DNA of 64,000 bases from Paraburkholderia sp. BL21I4N1 (GCF_002973525.1 NZ_PVEN01000015.1:124001-188000); one strand, 5' to 3'. Shown: positions 1-8,649, numbered from the stretch's first letter. The notes: generated by a model not told the origin, from the sequence alone. Numbers and translations: made by a program.

Positions 1-5
1 CGCAG

Positions 6-57
6 CGCTACGTCTGACTTACGCTAGACGTAGCGATAGGGGCCGCGCTAGGCGGCC
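6..57. repeat. Two adjacent inverted repeats at the window edge
   Basis: Positions 6-15 and 26-35 are perfect 10-base complementary arms around a 10-base loop, and 41-46 with 52-57 form a second 6-bp hairpin with a 5-base loop. Neither is followed by a T run. They could be a terminator or a processing site for a gene outside the window. The rest of positions 58-196 shows no gene I can support. Confidence 0.5.
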
Positions 58-196
58 GAAGCTAATTCGGAGGGGGTTCGGAAGGGAACGCATCGGGCTA
101 ATTTAAGACAGCGCGCGGCAGTGTGTCAACTCTCGGCGTTTGCGTCTCGTCGGGCAAGCACCGCTTCGCGGGCCGCGCCGCCGAGCGCAGCGCCCA

Positions 197-1168
197 TCAA
201 ACCGGCATTCTCGCGACGTCGACGATCAGCTCGACTTGCCGCTCGATCGCGCTCGGCACGGGCGCCTCGCCACGCAACACGGCGGCGATCCATGCCGCGG
301 TGGTTGGTGCGTCTTTGGCCTCGGGCAAGTCGACCTCGGGCGCATCCGGCGACGAGCGCTCGTGCGGCACGCGCGTTTCGCAGACGCCGTCGTGCAGCCA
401 GTCCACCTGCACTTGACGACGCGTGTCGGCCACCGCTTCGCCTTCGGTGCCGCGCGCCAGCAGCGCCCCGCCCTCGGCCGCATCGGGATGCGTGTTGAAC
501 AGTTGCGTGAGACTGTCCCGGTACGGCGGATGCGTGTAATTCACGAGGCGCAGCCCGGCCGGCGCGAACGGCTGCAGGATTTTCACCAGCGTGTGCGTCG
601 AGTTACGCACGCCCATGCGCCGCCGCAGCGCGAGCAGGCGCGCGAGTTTCGGGGCGAGCACCTCGATCGGCGCGAACGCGAGACGCCGCTCGGCGAGACC
701 GTCTTCGATATCGGCGTGTGCGCGCGCGTGAGGAATCTGCAGATGCGTGAAGATTTCCGCGCTGGTCACGCGGCCCGGATCTTCGGTGACGCCGTGCACC
801 AGCACCGGCACGCCTTCACGCGCCAGCAATAGCGCGAGCAGCGGCACCAGGTTGGGTTGCTTGCGCGCGCCGTTGTAGCTGGGGATCGATACCGGCCGGA
901 ACTCACCGTGCGGCAGATGAACCGGCTCGAACGACGCATGTGCGCCGGCCAGCATGGCGGCGAGTTCATCGGCGGTTTCGCCCTTCACGCGGTAAGCGAG
1001 CAGCACCGCGCCGAGTTCGAGTTCGGCCACGCGGCCGTCCAGCATCGCGCTGTAGAGCGAGCGCGTGTCGTCGGCGGTCAGCGCGCGGGCGCCGTTCGGG
1101 CCACGGCCGATTTCCTTGATGAATCGGGCGCAAGGGAAGGGGGTAGCGGTGTCGGCGGAGTCGGTCAT
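197..1168 (-). CDS. ybiB: YbiB-like DNA-binding protein of the anthranilate phosphoribosyltransferase fold
   Basis: A 323-residue protein resembling YbiB, a homologue of TrpD that binds nucleic acid without specificity and lacks a known transferase activity. The usual length is about 320. The order is an alpha-helical N-terminal domain (about 1-80) followed by the glycosyltransferase-like domain, with the segment VLVHGVTEDPGRVTSAEIF near residue 120. The frame opens earlier at a TTG (1222), but the ATG at 1168 gives the family length. In E. coli ybiB is linked to the SOS response. The gene is divergent from the hydrolase at 1407. The assignment rests on remembered family similarity. Confidence 0.75.
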   Translation of the reverse strand: MTDSADTATPFPCARFIKEIGRGPNGARALTADDTRSLYSAMLDGRVAELELGAVLLAYRVKGETADELAAMLAGAHASFEPVHLPHGEFRPVSIPSYNGARKQPNLVPLLALLLAREGVPVLVHGVTEDPGRVTSAEIFTHLQIPHARAHADIEDGLAERRLAFAPIEVLAPKLARLLALRRRMGVRNSTHTLVKILQPFAPAGLRLVNYTHPPYRDSLTQLFNTHPDAAEGGALLARGTEGEAVADTRRQVQVDWLHDGVCETRVPHERSSPDAPEVDLPEAKDAPTTAAWIAAVLRGEAPVPSAIERQVELIVDVARMPV

Positions 1169-1406
1169 CGGGCGCGGGGACGGGGCGGCGCGCCGCCTCA
1201 AGCGGTTTGCCACGGTATTCAAAGGACTTCGTTCGGTGTGAGTATCGCATCTATGGCGCTTCGGCGAGACCGCGCGCCGGATTCGCCGCCGCCGCGCGTG
1301 CTTGCCCGACTGCCGCGCGTAGCGCTTTTCCGCGCGTTACACTCGATGCTTTAGCGTCGCTGCGGCCGTACACCGCAGCGGTACATATCAAGCAACGGAG
1401 AACGGG

Positions 1407-2105
1407 ATGAGTTACGTATTTGCACCCGCACCGCAGGTCGCGGTGCCGGTCGTGGGATCCAGCGAGCAATTCGCGGTGCGTCGCATCTACTGTGTGGGCC
1501 GCAATTACGAGGCCCATGCGCGCGAGATGGGACACGATCCCGACCGCGAACCGCCGTTCTTCTTCACCAAGCCGGCCGATGCCGTGCTGTACGTCGCACC
1601 CGGCACGACCGGCGAGTTTCCGTACCCGCCGCTGTCAAAAAACGTCCACTTCGAAATGGAACTGGTGGCGGCGATCGGCCAGGGCGGCAAGAACATTCCG
1701 GCTGACAGCGCGCTCGATCACGTCTACGGCTATGCGCTCGGTCTCGACATGACGCGCCGCGATCTGCAAGCCGAGGCGAAAAAGCTGGGCCGTCCGTGGG
1801 ATACCGCGAAGGGCTTCGACCACTCGGCGCCGTTGGGCCCGATTCATCCGGTGACGACGGTGGGCCATGTCGGCAAGGGCGCGATCTGGTTGTCGGTGAA
1901 CGGCGAGGAAAAGCAAAGCTCGGACGTGTCGCAACTGATCTGGTCGGTGGCCGAGACGATTGCGTATCTGTCGACGCTGTTCGAACTGCAAACCGGCGAC
2001 CTGATTTTTACCGGCACGCCGGAAGGTGTCGGCGCGGTGGTGCAGGGCGACCTGATGAAGGGCGGCGTGGACGGACTCGGCGAGTTCAGCGTGCGCGTGG
2101 TCTGA
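1407..2105 (+). CDS. Fumarylacetoacetate hydrolase family protein (NagK/FahA-like)
   Basis: A 232-residue single-domain FAH enzyme. These are metal-dependent C-C hydrolases acting on acylpyruvates such as fumarylpyruvate or fumarylacetoacetate. The metal site shows as HFEMELVA (E-x-E, about residues 78-85) and LGLDMTRRD (about 110), and the C-terminal FTGTPEGVGAV loop is typical. The ATG is preceded by GGAG. The gene lies 25 bases ahead of a zeta-class glutathione transferase isomerase, the usual partner in gentisate or homogentisate breakdown. The short length favours a fumarylpyruvate hydrolase of the NagK type over the roughly 420-residue tyrosine-pathway FAH, but the substrate is an inference. 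Confidence 0.85.
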   Translation: MSYVFAPAPQVAVPVVGSSEQFAVRRIYCVGRNYEAHAREMGHDPDREPPFFFTKPADAVLYVAPGTTGEFPYPPLSKNVHFEMELVAAIGQGGKNIPADSALDHVYGYALGLDMTRRDLQAEAKKLGRPWDTAKGFDHSAPLGPIHPVTTVGHVGKGAIWLSVNGEEKQSSDVSQLIWSVAETIAYLSTLFELQTGDLIFTGTPEGVGAVVQGDLMKGGVDGLGEFSVRVV

Positions 2106-2130
2106 GGGCACGCCGGAGGAGACAGACAAT

Positions 2131-2775
2131 ATGAAGCTCTACAGCTACTTTCGCAGCTCGGCGTCGTACCGCGTGCGCATTGCACTGAACGTGAAGAACC
2201 TGCCATACGACTATGTGCCGGTGCACCTGGTCCGCGATGGCGGCGAGCAGTTGAAGCCCGATTATCGCAAGGTGAACCTGGACGGTATCGTGCCGACCTT
2301 TGTCGACGGCAACGAGGTGATGCCGCAGTCGCTCGCGATCATCGAGTATCTGGAGGAAACGCACCCGGAGCCGCCGCTGTTGCCCGGCACGCCGGCCGAG
2401 CGCGCGTACATACGCTCGGTGGCGTTGCAGGTGGCGTGCGAGATTCATCCGCTGAACAATTTGCGCGTGCTGAAGTATCTGAAGCACACGCTTTGCGTCG
2501 ACGACGATGCGAAAGACGCGTGGTACAAGCATTGGATCGAAGCGGGCTTCGCGACGCTGGAAACGCATCTGGCCGGCGATCCGCGCACCGGCAAGCTGTG
2601 TTTCGGCGACACGCCGACGCTCGCGGACGCCTGTCTGATCCCGCAAGTGTTCAACGCGCAGCGCTTCAAGGTCGACACCGCGAAGTTTCCGACGATTCAA
2701 CGCATCTACGATCGCGCGATGCAACTCGACGCGTTTGCCCGCGCGGCACCTGGCGCGCAACCGGACGCAGAGTGA
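2131..2775 (+). CDS. maiA: Maleylacetoacetate/maleylpyruvate isomerase (zeta-class GST)
   Basis: A 214-residue cytoplasmic glutathione-dependent cis-trans isomerase. The thioredoxin-fold half begins MKLYSYFRSSASYRVRIAL. The SSASYR stretch corresponds to the zeta-class SSCSxR signature, with alanine in place of the cysteine. PQSLAIIEYLEE is the glutathione gamma-glutamyl-binding segment, and the all-helical C-terminal half contains LADACLIPQVFNA. It follows the FAH hydrolase by 25 bases with a GGAG-like site, so the two are probably co-transcribed and act in sequence on a ring-cleavage product. A strong bidirectional terminator follows. Maleylacetoacetate and maleylpyruvate isomerases cannot be told apart from sequence alone. 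Confidence 0.9.
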   Translation: MKLYSYFRSSASYRVRIALNVKNLPYDYVPVHLVRDGGEQLKPDYRKVNLDGIVPTFVDGNEVMPQSLAIIEYLEETHPEPPLLPGTPAERAYIRSVALQVACEIHPLNNLRVLKYLKHTLCVDDDAKDAWYKHWIEAGFATLETHLAGDPRTGKLCFGDTPTLADACLIPQVFNAQRFKVDTAKFPTIQRIYDRAMQLDAFARAAPGAQPDAE

Positions 2776-2790
2776 GGTGATGGGTTGAAG

Positions 2791-2824
2791 GCAAAAAGGG
2801 CACTCCGCGGAGTGCCCTTTTTGC
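2791..2824. terminator. Bidirectional intrinsic terminator between maiA and ftsY
   Basis: A perfect 34-base palindrome, with A5 on the left, a GC-rich core and T5 on the right, sits between the convergent genes maiA and ftsY. It would stop transcription from both sides. Confidence 0.95.
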
Positions 2825-2873
2825 TTGTTGCCGGTGCTGCACGTTGCAGCGGGAATAGAACCCGCGCCGTCGT

Positions 2874-4067
2874 TCAACCGCCCAGCAATGCGTCCGAGAA
2901 CTCTTCGGCGCTGAACGGCTGCAAATCCTCGACCTTTTCGCCGACGCCGATGAAATACACCGGAATCGGCCGTTGCCGTGCGATCGCGGCGAGAATGCCG
3001 CCTTTCGCCGTGCCGTCGAGCTTGGTGACGATCAGGCCGGTGAGGCCGAGCGCGTCGTCGAAGGCCTTCACTTGTGCGAGCGCGTTCTGGCCGGTGTTCG
3101 CGTCGATCACCAGCAGCACTTCGTGCGGTGCGCCGTCTTGCGCCTTGCCGATCACGCGCTTCACCTTGCGCAGCTCTTCCATTAGATGCAACTGGGTCGG
3201 CAGACGGCCGGCCGTGTCCGCCATCATGACGTCGATCTTGCGCGCTCGCGCGGCGCCGACCGCGTCGAAGATCACTGCCGCCGGGTCGCCGCTTTCCTGC
3301 GACACGACCGTGACATTGTTGCGCTGGCCCCAGATCGCCAACTGTTCGCGCGCGGCCGCGCGGAAGGTGTCGCCGGCGGCCAGCAGCACCGACTGGTCGA
3401 AACTCTGCAGATGCTTGGCGAGCTTGCCGATACTCGTGGTTTTGCCCGCGCCGTTCACGCCGGCGATCATCATGACGAGCGGCTGTGCTCGGCCGAGCAT
3501 CAGCGACTTTTCGAGCGGCTTGAGCAGGTCGATCAGCAATGTGCGCAATGCCGCTTTGACCTGCTGCGGATCGGTGAGGCGCTCGGCGCGCACTTTTTCA
3601 CGCAGCGATTCGAGCAGGAATTCGGTGGCGCCGACGCCCGCGTCGGACATCAGCAACGCGGTTTCGAGTTCTTCGTAGAGGTCGTCGTCGATCTTCGCGT
3701 TGACGAAAATGCCGGTCAGGCTGGAGCTCGTTTTCGAGAGGCCGGTTTTCAGGCGCGTCAGCCACGAGCGCTTGGCGCTCGCGTCCTGCGCCGGGGGCGG
3801 GACGATTTCGACGGTTTCCGGCGTTTCCGCGGCTTCGTATTCTTCCTCAAGCGTGGCTTCTTCCGGCTCCGGCTCGATTGGGGCGGCCACAGGCGCAGGG
3901 GCGGACGCGGCCGGAGCCACCGCCGGACGCGGCGCCGACGGCGCGACAGGCGCGGCCGGCGTGTCTACCGCGCGCTCGGGCGCCTGGTCTTCGGGCGCAA
4001 TTTGCGACGCTTCTGGCGCGTTATCGGACTCTTTCGAACCCTTGAATCGTTTGAAAAAGCTGAACAT
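2874..4067 (-). CDS. ftsY: Signal recognition particle receptor FtsY
   Basis: A 397-residue SRP-receptor GTPase that docks ribosome-nascent-chain-SRP complexes to the inner membrane. The start MFSFFKRFKG (ATG 4067) gives a short amphipathic N-terminus, followed by an acidic, Ala/Pro/Glu-rich A domain (about 10-100) and then the NG domain. GTPase motifs are visible: GVNGAGKTTSIGKL (about 203), DTFRAAAREQL, DTAGRLPTQ (about 281) and TKLDGTAKGG. The frame continues upstream without a better start. It is divergent from rsmD, as in many proteobacteria where ftsY and rsmD are neighbours. Essential housekeeping function. Confidence 0.97.
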   Translation of the reverse strand: MFSFFKRFKGSKESDNAPEASQIAPEDQAPERAVDTPAAPVAPSAPRPAVAPAASAPAPVAAPIEPEPEEATLEEEYEAAETPETVEIVPPPAQDASAKRSWLTRLKTGLSKTSSSLTGIFVNAKIDDDLYEELETALLMSDAGVGATEFLLESLREKVRAERLTDPQQVKAALRTLLIDLLKPLEKSLMLGRAQPLVMMIAGVNGAGKTTSIGKLAKHLQSFDQSVLLAAGDTFRAAAREQLAIWGQRNNVTVVSQESGDPAAVIFDAVGAARARKIDVMMADTAGRLPTQLHLMEELRKVKRVIGKAQDGAPHEVLLVIDANTGQNALAQVKAFDDALGLTGLIVTKLDGTAKGGILAAIARQRPIPVYFIGVGEKVEDLQPFSAEEFSDALLGG

Positions 4068-4308
4068 GATCTGGCGTGGTGAGAGCGCGCGCCGATGCGC
4101 GCAGCCGGCACAAGACCGGTGGGAGCGGCAGGCAGCGTTGCGATGCGGGATGCAAGGCGCTGGAAGCCGCACATTTTATCAGGCGCGCCGCCGCCCGTCG
4201 TATCGGCCGAACGGCCAGGCTGGACGCGGAGCGCCCCTGTGGTAACGTTGGCGCTCCGGCCCTCTCGCATCGGCGTGGCGGGCGCCCCCATCAAGTCAAT
4301 GAAACCGC

Positions 4309-4923
4309 ATGCCCCGTTCTTCGTCTTCACGCGCTCACGGCGCTTCGTCCAAAGGCGGCAAGCCGCACGCCATCCGTATCATTGGCGGCGACTGGAAGCG
4401 CACCCCCTTGCCCGTGCTCGACCTCGACGGCCTGCGCCCCACGCCCGACCGCGTGCGCGAAACGCTCTTCAACTGGCTCGGCCAGGATCTGGAGGGTCAG
4501 CGCTGCCTCGATCTGTTCGCCGGCAGCGGCGCGCTGGGCTTCGAGGCGGCTTCGCGTGGCGCCGCGCGGGTTCTGATGGTGGAGCGCAATACGCGCGCCG
4601 CCGCCCAGTTGCGCGCGAATCAGGAACGCCTCGCGGCGCGCACGATCGAAATCGCCGAAGCGGACGGCCTGCGGCTTGCCGCAAGCCTTGCGCCCGGCTC
4701 GTTCGACGTGGTGTTTCTCGATCCTCCGTTCGACGCCGGTCTGCTCGACAAGGCGCTCACGCTTGCCGTGCCGTTGATCAGCGCTGAAGGTTTTCTATAC
4801 GTGGAAGCGGGCGAAGCCCTCGAACTCGAGGGCAACGAGTTGTTAGCCGGCTGGGAAATCGTGCGGCAAGGGAAAGCGGGCGCTGTCCACTTTCATTTGC
4901 TGCAGCGCGAAAATAAGGAATAA
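4309..4923 (+). CDS. rsmD: 16S rRNA (guanine966-N2)-methyltransferase RsmD
   Basis: A 204-residue SAM-dependent methyltransferase that modifies G966 of 16S rRNA in the assembled 30S subunit. IRIIGGDWKRTPL and RPTPDRVRETLFNWL are the family's N-terminal signature, DLFAGSGALGFEAASRG (about 66-82) is the SAM-binding loop, and LDPPF (about 139) is the catalytic NPPY-type motif. A Ser/Gly-rich N-terminal extension of about 20 residues precedes the conserved core. No clear ribosome-binding site is seen before the ATG, so the start is less certain than the function. coaD follows 112 bases downstream, a common pairing. Confidence 0.95.
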   Translation: MPRSSSSRAHGASSKGGKPHAIRIIGGDWKRTPLPVLDLDGLRPTPDRVRETLFNWLGQDLEGQRCLDLFAGSGALGFEAASRGAARVLMVERNTRAAAQLRANQERLAARTIEIAEADGLRLAASLAPGSFDVVFLDPPFDAGLLDKALTLAVPLISAEGFLYVEAGEALELEGNELLAGWEIVRQGKAGAVHFHLLQRENKE

Positions 4924-5035
4924 TGCGCGTTCCATAACAAGCGCCGGGCGGTTTGCCGTTACGCGCGCGGTCGGTGCCGAAGGCGTCGGATGGACGCTTT
5001 GACGTGCCCCTTTGTCTGAAGAGAGGAGAAGTCTC

Positions 5036-5551
5036 ATGGTAGTCGCCGTGTACCCGGGCACTTTCGACCCGCTGACTCGCGGTCACGAAGACCTCGTGCG
5101 GCGCGCGTCGAGCATTTTCGACACGCTGGTGGTGGGCGTTGCCGACAGCCGCAACAAGAAGCCATTCTTCACGCTGGAGGAGCGCCTCGATATCGCTCAC
5201 GAAGTGCTTGGGCACTACCCGAACGTTCAGGTGATGAGCTTCAAGGGCCTGCTGAAGGACTTCGTGCGCAGCAATAACGCACGGGTGATCGTGCGTGGGC
5301 TGCGCGCCGTCTCGGACTTCGAATACGAGTTTCAGATGGCTGGCATGAACCGCTATCTGCTGCCCGACGTCGAAACCATGTTCATGACGCCGTCCGATCA
5401 GTATCAGTTCATCTCCGGCACCATCGTGCGTGAAATCGCGCAATTGGGCGGCGATGTCAGCAAATTCGTGTTCCCGTCGGTCGAAAAATGGCTGAAAGAG
5501 AAGGTCGCCGCGCTGGATACCAGCGGCGAGGCCTCGGCGGGACAACCGTAA
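5036..5551 (+). CDS. coaD: Phosphopantetheine adenylyltransferase
   Basis: A 171-residue enzyme that transfers AMP from ATP to 4'-phosphopantetheine, the penultimate step of coenzyme A synthesis. The nucleotidyltransferase signature YPGTFDPLTRGHEDL (residues about 6-20, containing the T/HxGH motif) and the C-terminal ISGTIVREIAQLGG loop are both present. The chosen ATG follows GAGAGGAG by seven bases. An upstream in-frame start at 5012 has no such site. The length is slightly above the usual 160 because of a C-terminal Ser/Gly tail. It sits between rsmD and a ferredoxin, a frequent order in betaproteobacteria. Confidence 0.97.
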   Translation: MVVAVYPGTFDPLTRGHEDLVRRASSIFDTLVVGVADSRNKKPFFTLEERLDIAHEVLGHYPNVQVMSFKGLLKDFVRSNNARVIVRGLRAVSDFEYEFQMAGMNRYLLPDVETMFMTPSDQYQFISGTIVREIAQLGGDVSKFVFPSVEKWLKEKVAALDTSGEASAGQP

Positions 5552-5614
5552 CCGGCGTAAACTGTCGGTTTGACGGATCAAAGCCGGCTGCGGCCGGCGC
5601 GAAGTGAGAGAAGT

Positions 5615-5872
5615 ATGGCCTTGATGATTACCGACGAGTGCATCAATTGCGACGTGTGCGAGCCCGAGTGCCCGAACGACGCGATTTCGATGGGCCCGGA
5701 AATCTATGTGATCGACCCGAAGAAATGCACCGAGTGTGTCGGTCATTTCGACGAGCCGCAGTGTATTCAGGTGTGTCCGGTGGAGTGCATTCCGCGCGAT
5801 CCCGAGCATCTGGAAACGCCGGATGGGTTGATGGCGAAGTACCACGCGCTGGTGGCGGCGAAAGAGGCGTGA
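5615..5872 (+). CDS. YfhL-type 2[4Fe-4S] ferredoxin
   Basis: An 85-residue ferredoxin with two 4Fe-4S motifs: CINCDVCEPECP (residues about 9-20) and a second motif in which CTEC and the following CIQVCPVEC are separated by an insertion (VGHFDEPQ). This split is typical of the Allochromatium/YfhL ferredoxin group. It is a small soluble electron carrier, and its partner enzyme is unknown. The ATG at 5615 follows GAGAG and starts directly at the first cluster. The longer frame from 5570 would add an unconserved leader. An intrinsic terminator lies 36 bases after the stop. Confidence 0.93.
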   Translation: MALMITDECINCDVCEPECPNDAISMGPEIYVIDPKKCTECVGHFDEPQCIQVCPVECIPRDPEHLETPDGLMAKYHALVAAKEA

Positions 5873-5908
5873 GCGCCTTGAGTTGACGCGGTGCGCGGAT
5901 GGATGAGC

Positions 5909-5938
5909 GGCGAGGCTTGGGCCTCGCCGTTTGCTTTT
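5909..5938 (+). terminator. Intrinsic terminator after the ferredoxin gene
   Basis: An 8-bp GC-rich stem (5909-5916 with 5921-5928) with a TTGG loop is followed by GTTTGCTTTT. Confidence 0.85.
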
Positions 5939-6069
5939 GCGGTGATGCTTGCGCTATGCGATTTCGTTTTGCGGGACGAGTTGCGAGTCATGCATGATGT
6001 GCGGCGTGCTGCGCGTGACGTGTTACGGCCAGAGCATTGATCCGCGCGCGTCCTGTTTTGCGCGCGCCG

Positions 6070-7149
6070 TTACCCGATGTAAGCGCCGAAGATATCGCGC
6101 AGCGCGCTCAACAGAATCTCGCATTCGGCGTCGGTGCCCACCGAGATCCGCAGATGCTGGTCGATTCGCGGCGCCTTGAAATGGCGCACGAAAATCTCCC
6201 TTTCCCTGAGCCGCAACACAAGCGTGGCGGCGTCGTAACCCTCGTGGCGCGCGAATAGCAGATTCGCCGCCGACGGCACTACCTCGAAACCCAGCGCCGT
6301 CAGTCCCGCGGCCAGCCGCTCGCGACTCGCGATCACCTTGGCGCAATGGTCGCGAAACCACGCGTCGTCTTCGTAGGCCGCAGTGGCGGCGACTTGTGCC
6401 AACCGGTCGAGCGGATAGGAGTTGAAGCTGTCCTTCACGCGGTTAAGCGCGTCGATCAGCGTCGGATGACCGAACGCAAAGCCGACGCGCATGCCGGCAA
6501 GCGATCGCGACTTCGACACGGTCTGAACGACGAGCAGATTCGGATAACGGTCGAGCAGCGCGATCGCCGACTCCGCGCCGAAATCCACGTAGGCCTCGTC
6601 GATCACCACGACGGAATCCGCATTTCGCGCAACCAGGCGTTCGATATCGGCGAGCGGCAACGGACGGCCTGTCGGTGCGTTCGGATTCGGCAGCAGGACG
6701 CCGCCGTTCGGCATCGCGTAATGGTCGACGTGAATGGCAAAGCTGTCGTCGAGCGGAATGGTTTGGTAGTCGACGTCGAACAGCCGCGCGTAGGTCGGAT
6801 AAAAGCTGTACGTGATATCCGGGAACAGCAGGGGTTTGTCGTGCTTCAACAGCGCCTGGAACGCGAGCGCGAGCACTTCGTCCGAGCCGTTACCCACGAA
6901 GATCTGGTCGGCGCGAATGCCGTGATACGCGGCCACCGTTTCGCGCAGCTTGAGCGCCGTCGGATCCGGATAACGCCGCAGAGACTCGCCGGCCTCGCCC
7001 AGTTCCCGGCGGATCGCCTCGACCACGCGCGGCGATGGTGGATAGGGATTCTCGTTGGTATTCAGCTTTACCGGATGCGCGGCCACGGGCTGTTCGCCCG
7101 GCACATACGGCGTCAGGCGGTGAACGACGTCACTCCAATAGTGGCTCAA
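6070..7149 (-). CDS. hisC: Histidinol-phosphate aminotransferase
   Basis: A 359-residue PLP-dependent class I/II aminotransferase that makes histidinol phosphate from imidazole acetol phosphate and glutamate. Visible motifs are KLNTNENPYPPSP, VGNGSDEVL, LPNPNAPTG, VVIDEAYVDF and the PLP-lysine segment TVSKSRSLAGMRVGF (about 205-220). The start codon is TTG (7147-7149), supported by AGGAG about seven bases upstream and by the conserved N-terminus. The gene stands apart from a his operon, next to pth, so it is probably one of two hisC copies, as in other Burkholderia. Such copies can also serve aromatic amino acids. Confidence 0.95.
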   Translation of the reverse strand: MSHYWSDVVHRLTPYVPGEQPVAAHPVKLNTNENPYPPSPRVVEAIRRELGEAGESLRRYPDPTALKLRETVAAYHGIRADQIFVGNGSDEVLALAFQALLKHDKPLLFPDITYSFYPTYARLFDVDYQTIPLDDSFAIHVDHYAMPNGGVLLPNPNAPTGRPLPLADIERLVARNADSVVVIDEAYVDFGAESAIALLDRYPNLLVVQTVSKSRSLAGMRVGFAFGHPTLIDALNRVKDSFNSYPLDRLAQVAATAAYEDDAWFRDHCAKVIASRERLAAGLTALGFEVVPSAANLLFARHEGYDAATLVLRLREREIFVRHFKAPRIDQHLRISVGTDAECEILLSALRDIFGAYIG

Positions 7150-7183
7150 GCGATTCTCCTATCGAGGGCGATGCGGCGTGAAA

Positions 7184-7200
7184 CCCCGCGGCGAGCGGGG
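7184..7200 (-). terminator. Weak hairpin between pth and hisC
   Basis: A 6-bp CCCCGC/GCGGGG stem lies in the 90-base gap and is followed on the minus strand by only TTTC. At most it is a weak terminator after pth. Confidence 0.35.
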
Positions 7201-7239
7201 CGAGACGATTCGGCTATGGCAGGCCAGCTCAAAGATCGA

Positions 7240-7842
7240 TCACGGATTCCGATGCAACTGCGTCATCGCCCGTTCCAGCTCGCCCTTGATGATCTGCGGC
7301 ATGACAGCGAGCGCGCGTTCGACCGAGGCATCGATGACGTCCTGCTCCTCACGCCGCGGCGGCTTCAGCACGTAATTGGCGACATCCGGCTTGGCGCCGG
7401 CACGCGCGCTTTCGGGAATCAGGTCACGCGGATGCCCGATGCCGATCCGCAGCCGCCAATACTGCTGCGAGGACAAATGTGCGGTGATGTCTTTCAGACC
7501 GTTATGGCCGCCGCTGCCGCCGCCCAGCTTCAGCTTGACGCTGCCGGGCGGCATGTCGAGTTCGTCGTGCGCGACCAGAATCTCGTCGGGCAGAATTTTG
7601 AAGAACTGCGCCACCGCTACAACCGATTGACCCGAGCGGTTCATATACGTCTGCGGTTCCAGCAAATGCACTTCCTCACCGTGCAGTCGCGCCTTCGCAT
7701 AGAAACCGTGGAAGCGCCGCTCGTCGCGCAGCGTCGTGCCTGCTTCGCGCGCCAATTGATCGACCAGCCAGAAGCCGGCGTTGTGGCGCGTCGCGGTGTA
7801 TTCGGCGCCCGGATTGCCGAGCCCGACGATCAGCTTGATCAT
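7240..7842 (-). CDS. pth: Peptidyl-tRNA hydrolase
   Basis: A 200-residue Pth1 enzyme that releases peptides from prematurely dissociated peptidyl-tRNA. The N-terminus MIKLIVGLGNPGAEY is the family signature. The catalytic histidine lies in TRHNAGFW (about residue 20) and the catalytic aspartate in VAHDELDMPPG (about 95). The glycine-rich KLGGGSGGHNGLKD and the IGIGHP segment form the tRNA-binding cleft. It follows rplY on the same strand, but an intrinsic terminator lies between them, so pth may have its own promoter near 7850-7890. Length is normal. Confidence 0.97.
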   Translation of the reverse strand: MIKLIVGLGNPGAEYTATRHNAGFWLVDQLAREAGTTLRDERRFHGFYAKARLHGEEVHLLEPQTYMNRSGQSVVAVAQFFKILPDEILVAHDELDMPPGSVKLKLGGGSGGHNGLKDITAHLSSQQYWRLRIGIGHPRDLIPESARAGAKPDVANYVLKPPRREEQDVIDASVERALAVMPQIIKGELERAMTQLHRNP

Positions 7843-7888
7843 GATTGCGTAGGTCCGTCTGGCCCGGTGGCTGAACGCCGCCGTGCCG

Positions 7889-7930
7889 AAAAAAAGCGAA
7901 AAAAAACCCGCCGGGGCGAACCTCGGCGGG
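7889..7930 (-). terminator. Intrinsic terminator after rplY
   Basis: A CCCGCCG/CGGCGGG stem (7907-7913 with 7924-7930) is followed on the minus strand by a run of six T, a short GC interruption and further Ts. Confidence 0.9.
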
Positions 7931-7992
7931 TCACGTCGACCGTTTCATTGAAACGGATCGAGAGGATTACTTGTTCTTTGCCTGAGGTGCCC

Positions 7993-8613
7993 TTAAGCAG
8001 CCGGCGTTTCGCCTTCAGCAGCAGCGGCAGCGTCGCCTTCAGCGATTGCGCCCGCCGGGATCGTTGCAGCAGCGACCACCGGGTTTTCTGCTTCGACGTG
8101 AGCAACCAGCGACACACCTGCCGGCAGCTTGATGTCTTTAGCGTGAACGGAGTGACCTGCTTCGATCGTTGCCAGATCAACTTCGAGGAATTCCGGCAGT
8201 GCCGACGGCAGGCACTCGATTTCCAGTTCATTGACGACGTGCGAGATCACCGCGCTCGACAGCTTGACTGCCGGGTTCGATTCCTGGTTCATGAAGTGCA
8301 GCGGCACTTTGGTGTGCAGCTTCTTCTTCGCGTCGACGCGTTGGAAGTCCACGTGCAGCACGAGCTGACGGAACGGGTGGTATTGCACGTCGCGCAGCAG
8401 AACCTGTTGCGACTTGCCGGCCACTTCCAATTCGAGGATCGACGAGTGGAAAACTTCTTTCTTCAGCGCGTGCCACAGTGCGTTGTGGTCCAGTTCGACC
8501 AATTGCGTTTCAGCACCAGCGCCATATACGATACCCGGGGTCTTACCCGCGATACGCAGGCGGCGGCTCGCACCCGTACCTTGCAAAGAACGCTCGAAAG
8601 CGACTACTTTCAT
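7993..8613 (-). CDS. rplY: 50S ribosomal protein L25, long (Ctc-type) form
   Basis: A 206-residue L25/Ctc protein that binds 5S rRNA in the large subunit. The N-terminal L25 domain (about 1-95) shows SRRLRIAGKTPGIVYG. The C-terminal TL5/Ctc beta domain (about 96-185) follows, and the protein ends in an Ala/Glu-rich tail. The ATG at 8613 has GGAG seven bases upstream. An upstream in-frame TTG at 8631 is less likely. It lies downstream of prs, but two terminator-like hairpins separate the genes, and the nearer ends only 40 bases before the start codon, which suggests a controlled leader. Confidence 0.96.
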   Translation of the reverse strand: MKVVAFERSLQGTGASRRLRIAGKTPGIVYGAGAETQLVELDHNALWHALKKEVFHSSILELEVAGKSQQVLLRDVQYHPFRQLVLHVDFQRVDAKKKLHTKVPLHFMNQESNPAVKLSSAVISHVVNELEIECLPSALPEFLEVDLATIEAGHSVHAKDIKLPAGVSLVAHVEAENPVVAAATIPAGAIAEGDAAAAAEGETPAA

Positions 8614-8649
8614 GTTGAATCTCCAATGCACTGCCCGCGACCAGGCAGT

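Noticed and set aside
126..197. 23-codon minus-strand ORF starting on the ybiB stop (TGATG)
   Set aside because: No ribosome-binding site of its own, Ala/Arg-rich composition expected of random high-GC sequence, and no sign of a fold.
5949..6179. 76-residue plus-strand ORF with several cysteines after the ferredoxin
   Set aside because: It overlaps the 3' end of hisC, lacks a ribosome-binding site and lies beyond the ferredoxin terminator.
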